Shown piece after piece: positions 1-6,681 of a stretch of 14,069 bases of DNA. The notes under the pieces were generated by a model. It saw only the letters and a list, made by a program, of their open reading frames with translations. It made no database searches and had not been told where the DNA came from. Each line of letters begins with the position of its first letter. Position 1 is the stretch's first letter. Source of the stretch: a bacterium (lineage in GTDB: Bacteria > Patescibacteriota > Minisyncoccia > Phycocordibacterales > UBA5272); assembly GCA_023267475.1 (NCBI GenBank), contig JAHFND010000010.1, positions 1 to 14,069 on the forward strand, given 5' to 3'. The translations under genes and the position numbers were made by a program.

Positions 1-2
1 CA

Positions 3-119
3 CAACTCTACATTAACTTTTCACTTCACAGTTATTCAGCAACAAATATGCTTCTCTTTATTCTCGTCCTTGTTACACTCGCACTCATAATCTACCACTC
101 ACGACCACAGTTTAGATAA
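3..119 (+). CDS. C-terminal fragment of a membrane protein (5' end outside window)
   Basis: An open frame enters from the left edge and stops with TAA at 117-119. Its last part is a single hydrophobic segment (MLLFILVLVTLALIIY) followed by a short basic tail (HSRPQFR). That pattern fits the last transmembrane helix of a membrane protein with a cytoplasmic basic end. An internal ATG at 48 could instead start a free-standing 23-residue single-helix peptide, but no Shine-Dalgarno sequence precedes it. The stop lies 24 nt before recG, so the two may be cotranscribed. The family cannot be identified from this stub. It is uncertain whether this is a real gene end or a chance open frame. Confidence 0.35.
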   Translation, partial: QLYINFSLHSYSATNMLLFILVLVTLALIIYHSRPQFR

Positions 120-143
120 AATCTTTTCGTAGGTAATTCAGTT

Positions 144-2333
144 ATGAAAGATAAAATACTTAACCTACAATCAACCATAACAGACCTCGGAGGTCGTATA
201 AATGAAGATCACAAAAATGGACTAAATCGTCTAGGTATTAATACTGTGAAAGATTTGCTTTATCACTTCCCTACAAGGTATGCAGATATGCGTGAGATAG
301 CAGGTGCAAGCACTCTAGTAGTGGGACAGGCTGTAACTATCTATGGAGTGATGGAGAAGGTTTCAGTAAGAAGAAGTTTTAAAGGTCATATACCAATGAC
401 AGAAGCTCGTATAGCAGACAATACCGGCACTGTAAGATGCGTATGGTTCAACCAAGCATACATAGGGAAAATGTATCCAGATGGTACTAAAGTAAAGATA
501 TCAGGTGTGGTCCAATCAGACAAAAATGGTTTTCTGCTATCAAATCCTAATATAGAACGTGCGACTTCCACAATTCCAGAATCACAATCAGGATTATTTG
601 CATCAAGTACTGACACAGAATTTTTAACTCCAGTTTATCGAGAAACAAAAGGAGTTACTTCACTTTATCTTTATACCCTCATTAAAAAATTAGTCCAAAG
701 TAGCATACTAGATGAGATAATAGACCCAGTACCTAAACATATACTGGAAAAACTTCATCTGCCAATTTTAAAAGATGCTCTTCTTTATATCCATTTCCCA
801 AAAAACGAAAACCTTACAATTGCAGCACGTAAGAGATTTGCTTTTGAAGAAATATTTTTCTTACAATTAAAACAATACCAAGAAAAAGTAGAAGCTAAAC
901 ATTCTCTTGCTTATCCAATCACTTACAACAAAAAAGATATAGGAGATTTCATAAAATCATTTCCTTTTAAACCAACTAATGCTCAGTTAAATGCAATTGA
1001 TTCAATCTTAAAAGATATAGCTCGTCGCGAACCAATGGGAAGACTGCTTGAAGGAGATGTAGGAAGTGGAAAAACTTTTGTCGCAGCTATTGTTTCTTAT
1101 GCGATATTAAATAATCTAGATAATAAAAATGATAAACGACTACAAATCGCTTATATGGCGCCAACTGAGATACTAGCCAAACAACACTTCGAGAGTTTTA
1201 TAAAATATTTTAAAGGAACAAATATAGAAATAGGATTACTCACAAGTAGTGGGTGTGCAAAGTTTCCAAGTAAGAGTAATCCTACTTCACATACAAGTAT
1301 TTCTCGTACTCAACTAATCAAATGGCTAGAGAGTGGCCAAATATCTATAGTAATCGGCACACATGCACTCATTCAAAAGTCTATAAAATTTGAACGCCTT
1401 GCTCTTGTGATTATAGATGAACAACACCGTTTCGGAGTAAAACAAAGAAAAGCTCTTGCTCAAAGTAAAAAAGGTACAAAGGAGGAAAGCAAAGAACTCC
1501 CTCACCTTTTGTCTATGACTGCCACTCCTATTCCTCGTACACTCGCGCTTACTATTTTTGGTGACTTGGACATTACTGTGATTGATGCAATGCCACTCGA
1601 ACGTAAAAAAATAATTACAGAAATTGTGCCAGCCACAAAACGCACAAAAATATATGAAGATATCCGTAAAGAATTACAGTCTGGTCGTCAGGTGTATGTG
1701 ATTTGTCCACGTATTGATGAACAAGACGAAGAAGAAGCACAAAAAAGAACACTAAAAAGTGTAAAAGAAGAAGCCAAAAGATTATCTGAAGAAATATTCC
1801 CAGAGTTTATTGTAGATATTCTGCACAGCAAAATGAAGAAAGAAGAAAAAGAAGAAGTAATGCAAGATTTCTTAGATAAAAAATCTGACATTTTGGTTGC
1901 AACTTCTGTTATTGAAGTAGGAATCAATGTACCGAATGCTACGGTTATTGTAATAGAACACGCAGACAGATTCGGACTTGCACAGTTACACCAACTTCGT
2001 GGTCGTGTGGGTCGTAGAGAGTATCAATCTTACTGTTACTTGTTCACTGAAAGCAAAGGAGAAACAACAACAAAAAGATTAAAAGCTTTAGTCACTGCGA
2101 AAAATGGATTTGAACTTGCAGAACAAGATATGATGGCGCGAGGTATCGGAATGCTAATGGATGGTAAACAATGGGGAATAAGCGACCTGGCAATGGAAGC
2201 AATTAAGAATCCAAAACTTGTAGAAATTGCCCGCGATGAATCACGTGAACTACTTGATAAAGATCCGAAACTTACTAAATATCCATTATTAAAAGAGGTA
2301 CTAGAAAAGCGTACGCAGGTACATATGGAATAA
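144..2333 (+). CDS. recG: ATP-dependent DNA helicase RecG
   Basis: RecG is a double-stranded DNA translocase that regresses stalled replication forks and remodels branched DNA in the cytoplasm. This 729-residue protein has the usual order: an N-terminal wedge/OB-fold region (about residues 20-160), then two helicase lobes. Visible motifs are Walker A GDVGSGKT (304-311), the RecG-type DEQH box (425-428) followed by RFGVKQR, motif III TATPIPRT (459-466), and motif VI QLRGRVGR (617-624). The C-terminal region carries the expected RecG tail (FELAEQDMMARGIGMLMDGKQWG). Its length is slightly above the typical size of about 690 residues. The ATG at 144 is chosen because homology begins shortly after it; only a weak GTAGGT lies upstream. 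A possible -10 (TAAAAT, 117-122) overlaps the end of the upstream frame. The tRNA gene follows 32 nt after the stop. Confidence 0.97.
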   Translation: MKDKILNLQSTITDLGGRINEDHKNGLNRLGINTVKDLLYHFPTRYADMREIAGASTLVVGQAVTIYGVMEKVSVRRSFKGHIPMTEARIADNTGTVRCVWFNQAYIGKMYPDGTKVKISGVVQSDKNGFLLSNPNIERATSTIPESQSGLFASSTDTEFLTPVYRETKGVTSLYLYTLIKKLVQSSILDEIIDPVPKHILEKLHLPILKDALLYIHFPKNENLTIAARKRFAFEEIFFLQLKQYQEKVEAKHSLAYPITYNKKDIGDFIKSFPFKPTNAQLNAIDSILKDIARREPMGRLLEGDVGSGKTFVAAIVSYAILNNLDNKNDKRLQIAYMAPTEILAKQHFESFIKYFKGTNIEIGLLTSSGCAKFPSKSNPTSHTSISRTQLIKWLESGQISIVIGTHALIQKSIKFERLALVIIDEQHRFGVKQRKALAQSKKGTKEESKELPHLLSMTATPIPRTLALTIFGDLDITVIDAMPLERKKIITEIVPATKRTKIYEDIRKELQSGRQVYVICPRIDEQDEEEAQKRTLKSVKEEAKRLSEEIFPEFIVDILHSKMKKEEKEEVMQDFLDKKSDILVATSVIEVGINVPNATVIVIEHADRFGLAQLHQLRGRVGRREYQSYCYLFTESKGETTTKRLKALVTAKNGFELAEQDMMARGIGMLMDGKQWGISDLAMEAIKNPKLVEIARDESRELLDKDPKLTKYPLLKEVLEKRTQVHME

Positions 2334-2365
2334 GTTTTATATTTCTGATATAGTTTAAAAACATT

Positions 2366-2438
2366 GCATCCGTAGCTCAGTTGGTAGAGCCGTCGTCTTA
2401 TACACGACTGGTCCCTGGTTCGAGTCCAGGCGGATGCA
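2366..2438 (+). tRNA. trnI: tRNA-Ile, anticodon UAU
   Basis: A full cloverleaf can be drawn by eye. The acceptor stem is GCATCCG/CGGATGC with discriminator A2438. The D stem is GCTC/GAGC with an AGTTGGTA loop. The anticodon stem is GTCGT/ACGAC around the loop CTTATAC, and the T stem is CCTGG/CCAGG with loop TTCGAGT. Position 33 is T, the anticodon (2399-2401) is TAT, and position 37 is A, so it should read AUA (Ile). No CCA is encoded; CTAAA follows the discriminator base. Most bacteria read AUA with a CAU tRNA modified by TilS, so a UAU tRNA is uncommon. The last 14 bases recur at 2590-2603. Confidence 0.9.
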
Positions 2439-2439
2439 C
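2425..2439 (+). repeat. 15-bp direct repeat, left copy (tRNA 3' end)
   Basis: TCCAGGCGGATGCAC occurs here, covering the 3' strand of the T stem, the acceptor 3' strand, the discriminator base and one further base. It occurs again at 2590-2604. Duplication of a tRNA 3' end is the usual signature of site-specific integration at a tRNA gene (attL/attR). Confidence 0.8.
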
Positions 2440-2604
2440 TAAAAGTAACCTTTGTGCATTGCAGAAACACAACTGCTTGTGTTTCGTCTGGACGAGAAAG
2501 CCACAGGCATATTTTTGTAGCAACAAAAATGCCGAGGAGTGGCCGGCAAACTTTTTGAGTGGCGACGAAAAAAGATTTGTCGGAGAGATTCCAGGCGGAT
2601 GCAC
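2440..2604 (+). other. Hairpin-rich insert bounded by a copy of the tRNA 3' end
   Basis: The 150 bp between the two copies of the tRNA end can form a series of stems. A perfect 9-bp hairpin is GAAACACAA/TTGTGTTTC with loop CTGC (2464-2485). An arm GCCAC/GTGGC (2500-2504 with 2539-2543) holds an inner stem GGCAT..TTTTGT/ACAAAAATGCC (2506-2518 with 2523-2533, 2-nt bulge). Another arm is CGGCAAA/TTTGTCG (2544-2550 with 2576-2582), with CTTTTT/AAAAAG inside it. A closing stem GTCTGGA/TCCAGGC pairs 2486-2492 with the second repeat copy (2590-2596). The result is a compact junction with little unpaired sequence. Frames crossing it run through the tRNA and look non-coding. It may be a structured RNA, or a remnant or miniature mobile element. 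I do not recognise it as a named RNA family. Confidence 0.5.
2590..2604 (+). repeat. 15-bp direct repeat, right copy (tRNA 3' end duplicate)
   Basis: This is an exact second copy of TCCAGGCGGATGCAC from the end of the tRNA-Ile gene. No upstream tRNA body accompanies it, so it is a fragment and not a second tRNA gene. It would be the attR-like border if the intervening 150 bp arrived by integration. Confidence 0.8.
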
Positions 2605-2630
2605 AATAAATAGATACTGCGTGAAAAGTA

Positions 2631-2661
2631 TTTACATAATTAAATAAAGTAGTAGTATAAA
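2631..2661 (+). promoter_or_regulatory. Putative promoter of the Cys-rich gene
   Basis: TTTACA (2631-2636) and TATAAA (2656-2661) are separated by 19 bp, a little long. A second -10 candidate, TAGTAT at 2653-2658, gives 16 bp. A small hairpin TCCTC/GAGGA (2670-2684) followed by TTTTGTTGT lies in the predicted leader and could be an attenuator, but its stem is only 5 bp. Confidence 0.4.
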
Positions 2662-2715
2662 TTACGGAGTCCTCGTGGTGAGGATTTTGTTGTCAAAACA
2701 AGAGGAGAATCAAGG

Positions 2716-3009
2716 ATGAACAAAGAAAGCCAAGAACCCGAGTTCTCGGGTAAACCCACCTGCCCCAAGACGTGTGGCAGTAAAAGCTGTAAAGGTCGTG
2801 TGAAATTCAGCGACAACGGCGACAAGAAATGTCCTGGCATCGGTATCGGATGTGTCGGCGTTGCTTCCAAAAGCGATTGGGATTTTTCCCACGCTAACGA
2901 ATGGCTGAAAACTGGCCACGGGGACAGAAGCTGGTTCAATGAAAAAACAATCACGAACAGGATGTCGGGCGGACATCTTTCAAGTCCCTGCCAATATTTC
3001 GTCCCGTGA
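2716..3009 (+). CDS. Small Cys-rich protein of unknown function
   Basis: This 97-residue soluble protein has no signal peptide and no membrane segment. Six cysteines (16, 20, 25, 39, 46, 92) include the cluster CPKTCGSKSC, and three histidines (59, 68, 87) are present, so metal binding is possible but unproven. Evidence that the gene is real: an SD element GAGGAG (2702-2707) sits 8 nt before the ATG, a promoter-like region lies upstream, and a strong terminator begins about 20 nt after the TGA stop. It looks GC-richer than recG and ftsH on either side, which hints at a different origin or expression level. Its leader (GGAGAATCAAGGATGAACAA) closely resembles that of the unknown gene at 12869-13177 (GGAGATTCAAGATGAATAA). 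I do not recognise the family. Confidence 0.65.
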   Translation: MNKESQEPEFSGKPTCPKTCGSKSCKGRVKFSDNGDKKCPGIGIGCVGVASKSDWDFSHANEWLKTGHGDRSWFNEKTITNRMSGGHLSSPCQYFVP

Positions 3010-3026
3010 CAATGTACGTCATCGGG

Positions 3027-3052
3027 AAAGGCGGCCGTTAAAGGCCGCTTTT
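3027..3052 (+). terminator. Intrinsic terminator after the Cys-rich gene
   Basis: Stem GCGGCC/GGCCGC (3031-3036 with 3043-3048) and loop GTTAAA are followed by TTTT, with AAAG before the stem. It lies between the convergent Cys-rich gene (+) and ftsH (-), starts 4 bp outside ftsH, and mainly serves the plus strand. Confidence 0.85.
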
Positions 3053-3055
3053 AAT

Positions 3056-4954
3056 TTATATAACCCCTTCCTCTTTTCTCTTTGGCGTAATGCCGTGCGC
3101 AATTAATATCTTTTCAAATTCTTCACGTTCAATATTTTCTACACGCATTAATTCTTCCGCAATTACAATTAACACATCTCTCCTATCAAGAATTATTTTT
3201 CTTGCACGACCTAATGCTTCTTCCATAATTCTTTTTACTTCATCGTCAATCTTTTGACCATACATTTCACTATATTCTTTCTGAGCAAATACATTTCTAT
3301 CAATTTCATCTGATAAGGCAACAGGTCCGAGTGTGCTCATACCATATTTTGTCACCATTTTACGTGCCATAGATGTCGCAACCTGAAGATCATTAGATGG
3401 ACCAGTAGTGATATCTCCAAATATTTCTTTTTCTGCTACATAACCACCGAGTGACATTGCAATATCATCCAAGAATGTAGCACGACTCATAAGACGTCTT
3501 TCATCAAGTGGAAGTTTAAGGGTATACCCGCCTGCGTGACCTCTCGCGATTATAGATATCTTGTGCACTGGATCAGCATCAGGTAGACATGACGCGACGA
3601 GTGCATGTCCCGCTTCATGATACGCAGTAATTTTCTTTTCATGTGGAGTAAGCACATGACTTTTTCTTTCAGGGCCGAGCATCACTTTTTCTATTGAACG
3701 AATCAAATCAAACTGTGCGACAGACTTTCTTTCTTCACGTGCTGCAAGTATCGCTGCTTCATTCATAAGTGAATACAAATCTGCACCAGAAAACCCTGGA
3801 GTTCTTTCTGCTATTACTTTTAGATTTACATCTTCAGCGAGTGGCTTTGCTTTTACGTGTACTGCAAGTATCGCTTCGCGTTCACTTCTATCCGGTAAAT
3901 CTAAAGTCACACGTCTATCAAATCTTCCTGGGCGAAGTAACGCCGGGTCTAAAACGTCTGGCCTATTTGTTGCTGCCATAACGATCAAATTTATACTTTG
4001 TTCGAACCCATCCATCTCAACAAGTATCTGATTAAGTGTCTGCTCTCTCCCCTCTCCTTGTCCTCCGATATTTGTAGAACGTGCGCGTCCTACTGCATCT
4101 ATCTCATCAATAAAAATAATTGCAGGAGATGCTTTCTTTGCCATATCAAATAAATCTCGCACACGTGAAGCACCGACTCCTACAAACATTTCTTCAAATT
4201 CACTTCCTGATAAATGGAAAAATGGTACACCTGCTTCTCCTGCAACTGCACGTGCAAGTAATGTCTTTCCTGTTCCTGGTGCCCCCATCAAAAGTACACC
4301 CTTTGGAATTTGTGCTCCGATATCAATAAACTTTTTTGGATTTCTTAAAAACTCTACAATTTCTGCAAGTTCTTCTTTTGCTTCTTTTGCTCCGGCCACA
4401 TCTTTAAACGTGACACGTTCTTTTGTATCATCTGGATGAATCACTTTCGCACGTGATTGCCCAAATGAAAGTGCTTGCATATTTGCCCCCTTTATACCGC
4501 GTGCCAACCACCAAATCATAAATGCTAAAAATAAAATTGGTAAAACAATTGGAATTACTGAACCCCAAAATGAAAGCCCTCTTTCTGAATTCACCATCAC
4601 AGTGGTGGATGCAAGCGTAGAAGTACTAACTCCATAAGAACGAAGTGTTTCTAGTACTGATAAATTACTCTCTTTCAGACTTTGAATTTTAGTATTATCT
4701 TTTTTCGTTGCTGTAACACTGTCTCCTTCAATTGAAATAGAAGTAATTTGTTTTTGCATTACTAAAGATGCGAACTCTGAAAGAGGAATAGTAGGTGTAG
4801 ATTTCTTTTTTTCTACAAATGAATACCCCCAAGTAAGCGCCATGAAAATAACAAGTGCTACTATCATCTGCTGTGAAAATCCACCGAGTTTTGCTAGTGG
4901 TGACTCCTTACCCACTTTATTTTTCTGCTTAGTTTGCTTTTGTTTTATTGCCAT
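3056..4954 (-). CDS. ftsH: ATP-dependent zinc metalloprotease FtsH
   Basis: FtsH is a membrane-anchored AAA+ protease that extracts and degrades membrane proteins and some tagged soluble proteins. This 632-residue copy has two membrane segments (about 29-47 and 128-151) flanking a short external domain. The AAA module has Walker A GAPGTGKT (224-231), the pore loop MFVGVG (256-261), Walker B IIFIDEID (279-286) and a second region of homology ATNRPDVLDPALLRPGRFDR (328-347). The protease domain has the zinc motif HEAGH (446-450) and the third-ligand aspartate in GPSNDLQ (D522). All key residues are intact. The start ATG at 4954 has no SD, but TGCTAGAAT ends 6 nt before it on the coding strand, consistent with a leaderless mRNA. 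The gene diverges from smpB; both act in protein quality control. Confidence 0.98.
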   Translation of the reverse strand: MAIKQKQTKQKNKVGKESPLAKLGGFSQQMIVALVIFMALTWGYSFVEKKKSTPTIPLSEFASLVMQKQITSISIEGDSVTATKKDNTKIQSLKESNLSVLETLRSYGVSTSTLASTTVMVNSERGLSFWGSVIPIVLPILFLAFMIWWLARGIKGANMQALSFGQSRAKVIHPDDTKERVTFKDVAGAKEAKEELAEIVEFLRNPKKFIDIGAQIPKGVLLMGAPGTGKTLLARAVAGEAGVPFFHLSGSEFEEMFVGVGASRVRDLFDMAKKASPAIIFIDEIDAVGRARSTNIGGQGEGREQTLNQILVEMDGFEQSINLIVMAATNRPDVLDPALLRPGRFDRRVTLDLPDRSEREAILAVHVKAKPLAEDVNLKVIAERTPGFSGADLYSLMNEAAILAAREERKSVAQFDLIRSIEKVMLGPERKSHVLTPHEKKITAYHEAGHALVASCLPDADPVHKISIIARGHAGGYTLKLPLDERRLMSRATFLDDIAMSLGGYVAEKEIFGDITTGPSNDLQVATSMARKMVTKYGMSTLGPVALSDEIDRNVFAQKEYSEMYGQKIDDEVKRIMEEALGRARKIILDRRDVLIVIAEELMRVENIEREEFEKILIAHGITPKRKEEGVI

Positions 4955-4960
4955 GGAGGT

Positions 4961-4980
4961 ATTCTAGCACATGCTACAAT
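4961..4980. promoter_or_regulatory. Back-to-back extended -10 promoters for ftsH and smpB
   Basis: On the minus strand TGC-TAGAAT (hexamer at 4961-4966) points toward ftsH. On the plus strand TGC-TACAAT (hexamer at 4975-4980) points toward smpB. The two extended -10 elements overlap a short inverted repeat, TAGCA/TGCTA, so polymerase probably cannot occupy both at once. No good -35 was found for either. Confidence 0.6.
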
Positions 4981-4995
4981 TAAGGATAAACAACC

Positions 4996-5430
4996 ATGAA
5001 ACTAGTAGAAAATAAAAAATTGCATCTTACTTATACCATAGCTTCAACATTTGAAGCTGGTATTGAGCTGCTTGGTTTTGAAGTAAAAGCCTTACGTAAA
5101 AAACTTGGTAGCCTTGAAGGTGCGAAGATAATTGTGCGTGGTGGTGAAGCCTTTATTGTGGGTGCTTATATTCCACCTTACCAAGCTGGAAATACTCCAG
5201 CTTCATATGATCCGTATCGCACACGAAAATTATTATTGAACAAAGAAGAGATAGAAGAAATCTATGGACATGAGATATCCAAGACCTTGACATTACACCC
5301 ATTTTCGTTGTATTCTAAGAATAACCTCATTAAATGTGAGGTCGCTGTTTGCAAAAAGAAAAACGTTCGTGACAAAAGAGAAGATATTAAAAAAGATATT
5401 ACTCGTCGCGAGTTACGTGCAAATAGTTAG
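4996..5430 (+). CDS. smpB: SsrA-binding protein SmpB
   Basis: SmpB binds tmRNA and delivers it to stalled ribosomes for trans-translation. This 144-residue protein has the family landmarks: an early beta-barrel strand with GIELLGFEVKALR (usual form GIxLxGxEVKSLR), AYIPPYQAGN, the segment YDPYRTRKLLL, and a basic C-terminal tail with KKKNVRDKREDIKKD that would enter the decoding centre. Length is close to the usual 150-160 residues. The start ATG at 4996 is preceded by AAGGA (4983-4987) 8 nt upstream, so it has a recognisable SD. The partner RNA gene ssrA starts only 8 nt after the stop, so the protein and its RNA partner are probably cotranscribed. Confidence 0.97.
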   Translation: MKLVENKKLHLTYTIASTFEAGIELLGFEVKALRKKLGSLEGAKIIVRGGEAFIVGAYIPPYQAGNTPASYDPYRTRKLLLNKEEIEEIYGHEISKTLTLHPFSLYSKNNLIKCEVAVCKKKNVRDKREDIKKDITRRELRANS

Positions 5431-5438
5431 TTAAACTT

Positions 5439-5829
5439 GGGGGTGATCTTTGGCTTCGACAATAAGAATATGTTGTATGTGCTGTATCGAGATTCTTCTT
5501 TGACTCGTAAAACAAAGAAGACCCATGTTGCAAAAACAACTGGTAAGGCAATCCTTTCGCCATTCGCGACTGGACTTGTTCCAGCATTCGTCTAATTTAG
5601 ACCTATCTGGTGTCCCTATTTATCGTATCTACGGATAGATTGCGGGCAATATAACAGTAGAGGTAGATTACTCTTTTGCATAAAAGATTAATCGAAAAAT
5701 ACATGCTATACATTTATTGTTTTCGTTTGTTTTTTATAATAAATGCGAAACAACTTAAGCAGACTACATACAGTAGACTCATGCATCATACCTTGTTACA
5801 CGGCGGTTCGATTCCGCCCACCTCCACCA
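5439..5829 (+). ncRNA. ssrA: Transfer-messenger RNA (tmRNA)
   Basis: tmRNA rescues stalled ribosomes by acting as tRNA-Ala and then as a short mRNA. The 5' end GGGGGTGATCTTTGGCTTCGAC and the 3' end with T arm GGCGG-TTCGATT-CCGCC, CACCTCC, A and an encoded CCA form the tRNA-like domain. Acceptor pairing GGGGGTG/CACCTCC includes a G3:U70 wobble, the alanine identity element. PK1 is visible: CGAG (5488-5491) with CTCG (5504-5507), interlocked with TCTTCTTTG (5494-5502) and CAAAGAAGA (5513-5521). Eight nt later GCA (5530) is the likely resume codon. The frame runs 21 codons to TAA at 5593-5595, inside a GTCTA/TAGAC hairpin that matches the usual stop-codon helix. The predicted tag starts AKTTGKAIL and ends LVPAFV, unlike the common ending in two alanines. 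Confidence 0.96.
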
Positions 5830-5855
5830 GAAATTGTGCTTTATAGCTATTTTTA

Positions 5856-5864
5856 TGGTATTAT
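5856..5864 (+). promoter_or_regulatory. Putative extended -10 promoter of infC
   Basis: TGG-TATTAT matches an extended -10 element and would start transcription near 5871, about 11 nt before the infC start codon. TTGTGC at 5834-5839 is a weak -35 candidate. No convincing terminator separates it from ssrA, so readthrough from ssrA is also possible. Confidence 0.45.
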
Positions 5865-5881
5865 TCCAGTATTAAATAACT

Positions 5882-6394
5882 TTGGCAGAAAAAGTAAACA
5901 TCAATAATAATATTCGTTCACCTAAACTCCGTGTTATTGGACACAAAGGAGAGAACTTAGGCGTGATTACAAAAGAAGAGGCACTAGCTGCAGCAAAAGC
6001 TGTTTCTCTTGATTTAATAGAAGTATCACCTAATGCAGAACCACCAGTTGCTCGTATTGCTGATTATGGAAAATATACATATGAGACTTCAAAGAAGTTA
6101 AAAGAAGTTAAATCAAAAGCTCATATTGCAGAAACAAAAACAATACAATTAAGTGTTGAAATTGGTGAGAATGATTTAATGATAAAAGCAAAGAAAGCTG
6201 CAGAATGGATAAAAGAAGGTCATCGTGTAAAAATCGATCTCCAACTTAAAGGACGCACAAAATACTTGGATGAAAAATTCCTCCGTTCTAGAATGGACAG
6301 AATCTTAGCTATTATCCCTATTGAATACAAAATAGCTGAACCGCTTAAGAAGATTCCTAAGTCTATGATGATTGTTATAGAGAAGGCAAAATAA
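5882..6394 (+). CDS. infC: Translation initiation factor IF-3
   Basis: IF-3 binds the 30S subunit, prevents premature 50S joining and checks the start codon. This 170-residue protein has the IF3 N domain (INNNIRSPKLRVIG, then LDLIEVSPNAEPPVARIADYGKY, to about residue 75), a lysine-rich linker and the C domain (about 85-168, with GHRVKIDLQLKGR). The frame is closed by TAA at 5873-5875, so the start must lie after that. TTG at 5882 is the best choice, since no ATG or GTG lies upstream of the conserved region. Non-AUG starts are a known property of infC, because IF-3 discriminates against them and so regulates itself. There is no SD. The rpmI promoter begins right at the infC stop codon. Confidence 0.95.
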   Translation: MAEKVNINNNIRSPKLRVIGHKGENLGVITKEEALAAAKAVSLDLIEVSPNAEPPVARIADYGKYTYETSKKLKEVKSKAHIAETKTIQLSVEIGENDLMIKAKKAAEWIKEGHRVKIDLQLKGRTKYLDEKFLRSRMDRILAIIPIEYKIAEPLKKIPKSMMIVIEKAK

Positions 6395-6395
6395 C

Positions 6396-6424
6396 TTGAA
6401 ACCGTAAGAGAAACGTGTTAGAAT
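6396..6424 (+). promoter_or_regulatory. Strong promoter of rpmI-rplT
   Basis: TTGAAA (6396-6401), a 17-bp spacer and TAGAAT (6419-6424), with TG one base before the -10 (TGT-TAGAAT). Transcription would start near 6431, giving a leader of about 26 nt. It lets the two ribosomal proteins be made independently of infC. Confidence 0.75.
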
Positions 6425-6456
6425 AGCGAAACTATCTGTAAGGATACGAAAAACGT

Positions 6457-6645
6457 ATGAAGACAAACAAATCATTCCTAAAGCGTCTCAAAGTAACAAA
6501 GAACGGTAAAATCATTGGTCGTAAACCAGGATTAAACCACTTTAACGCAAAGACATCTCGCCGAAAGCAACTCTCAGGTAAGCGTGGCGCAGAATTTGTT
6601 ATGACAGGAAAGGAAAAATCAAGATTCCTACCTGGCCTTCTATAA
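6457..6645 (+). CDS. rpmI: 50S ribosomal protein L35 (bL35)
   Basis: A 62-residue, strongly basic protein with the L35 pattern: MKTNKSFLKRLKVTKNGKI, then HFNAKTSRRKQLSGKRG and a C-terminal LPGLL. Length matches the family (about 64). It sits between infC and rplT, the conserved order of this translation cluster in bacteria. AAGGA (6441-6445) lies 11 nt before the ATG, a little far for an efficient SD. It is driven by its own promoter just upstream and probably cotranscribed with rplT 36 nt downstream. Confidence 0.96.
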   Translation: MKTNKSFLKRLKVTKNGKIIGRKPGLNHFNAKTSRRKQLSGKRGAEFVMTGKEKSRFLPGLL

Positions 6646-6681
6646 TTCTTACGGAATCTTATTTATTTTAATTAAACTACT

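Noticed and set aside
2440..2604. Self-cleaving ribozyme, group I intron or integron attC site in the tRNA-linked insert
   Set aside because: No hammerhead CUGANGA core, no group I core helices and no attC core pair could be found; the tRNA is uninterrupted.
2381..2647. Open frames on both strands through the tRNA and the structured insert (plus strand 2381-2647, minus strand 2398-2604 and 2036-2470)
   Set aside because: They overlap a complete tRNA gene and the hairpin-rich region, have no ribosome-binding site and look compositionally random.
2670..2690. Riboswitch or attenuator in the leader of the Cys-rich gene
   Set aside because: Only one 5-bp hairpin with a broken T run is present; this is too weak to call a regulated terminator.
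2640..2976. Minus-strand frames opposite the Cys-rich gene
   Set aside because: They are mirror frames of the plus-strand gene, which alone has a promoter, an SD and a terminator in the right order.
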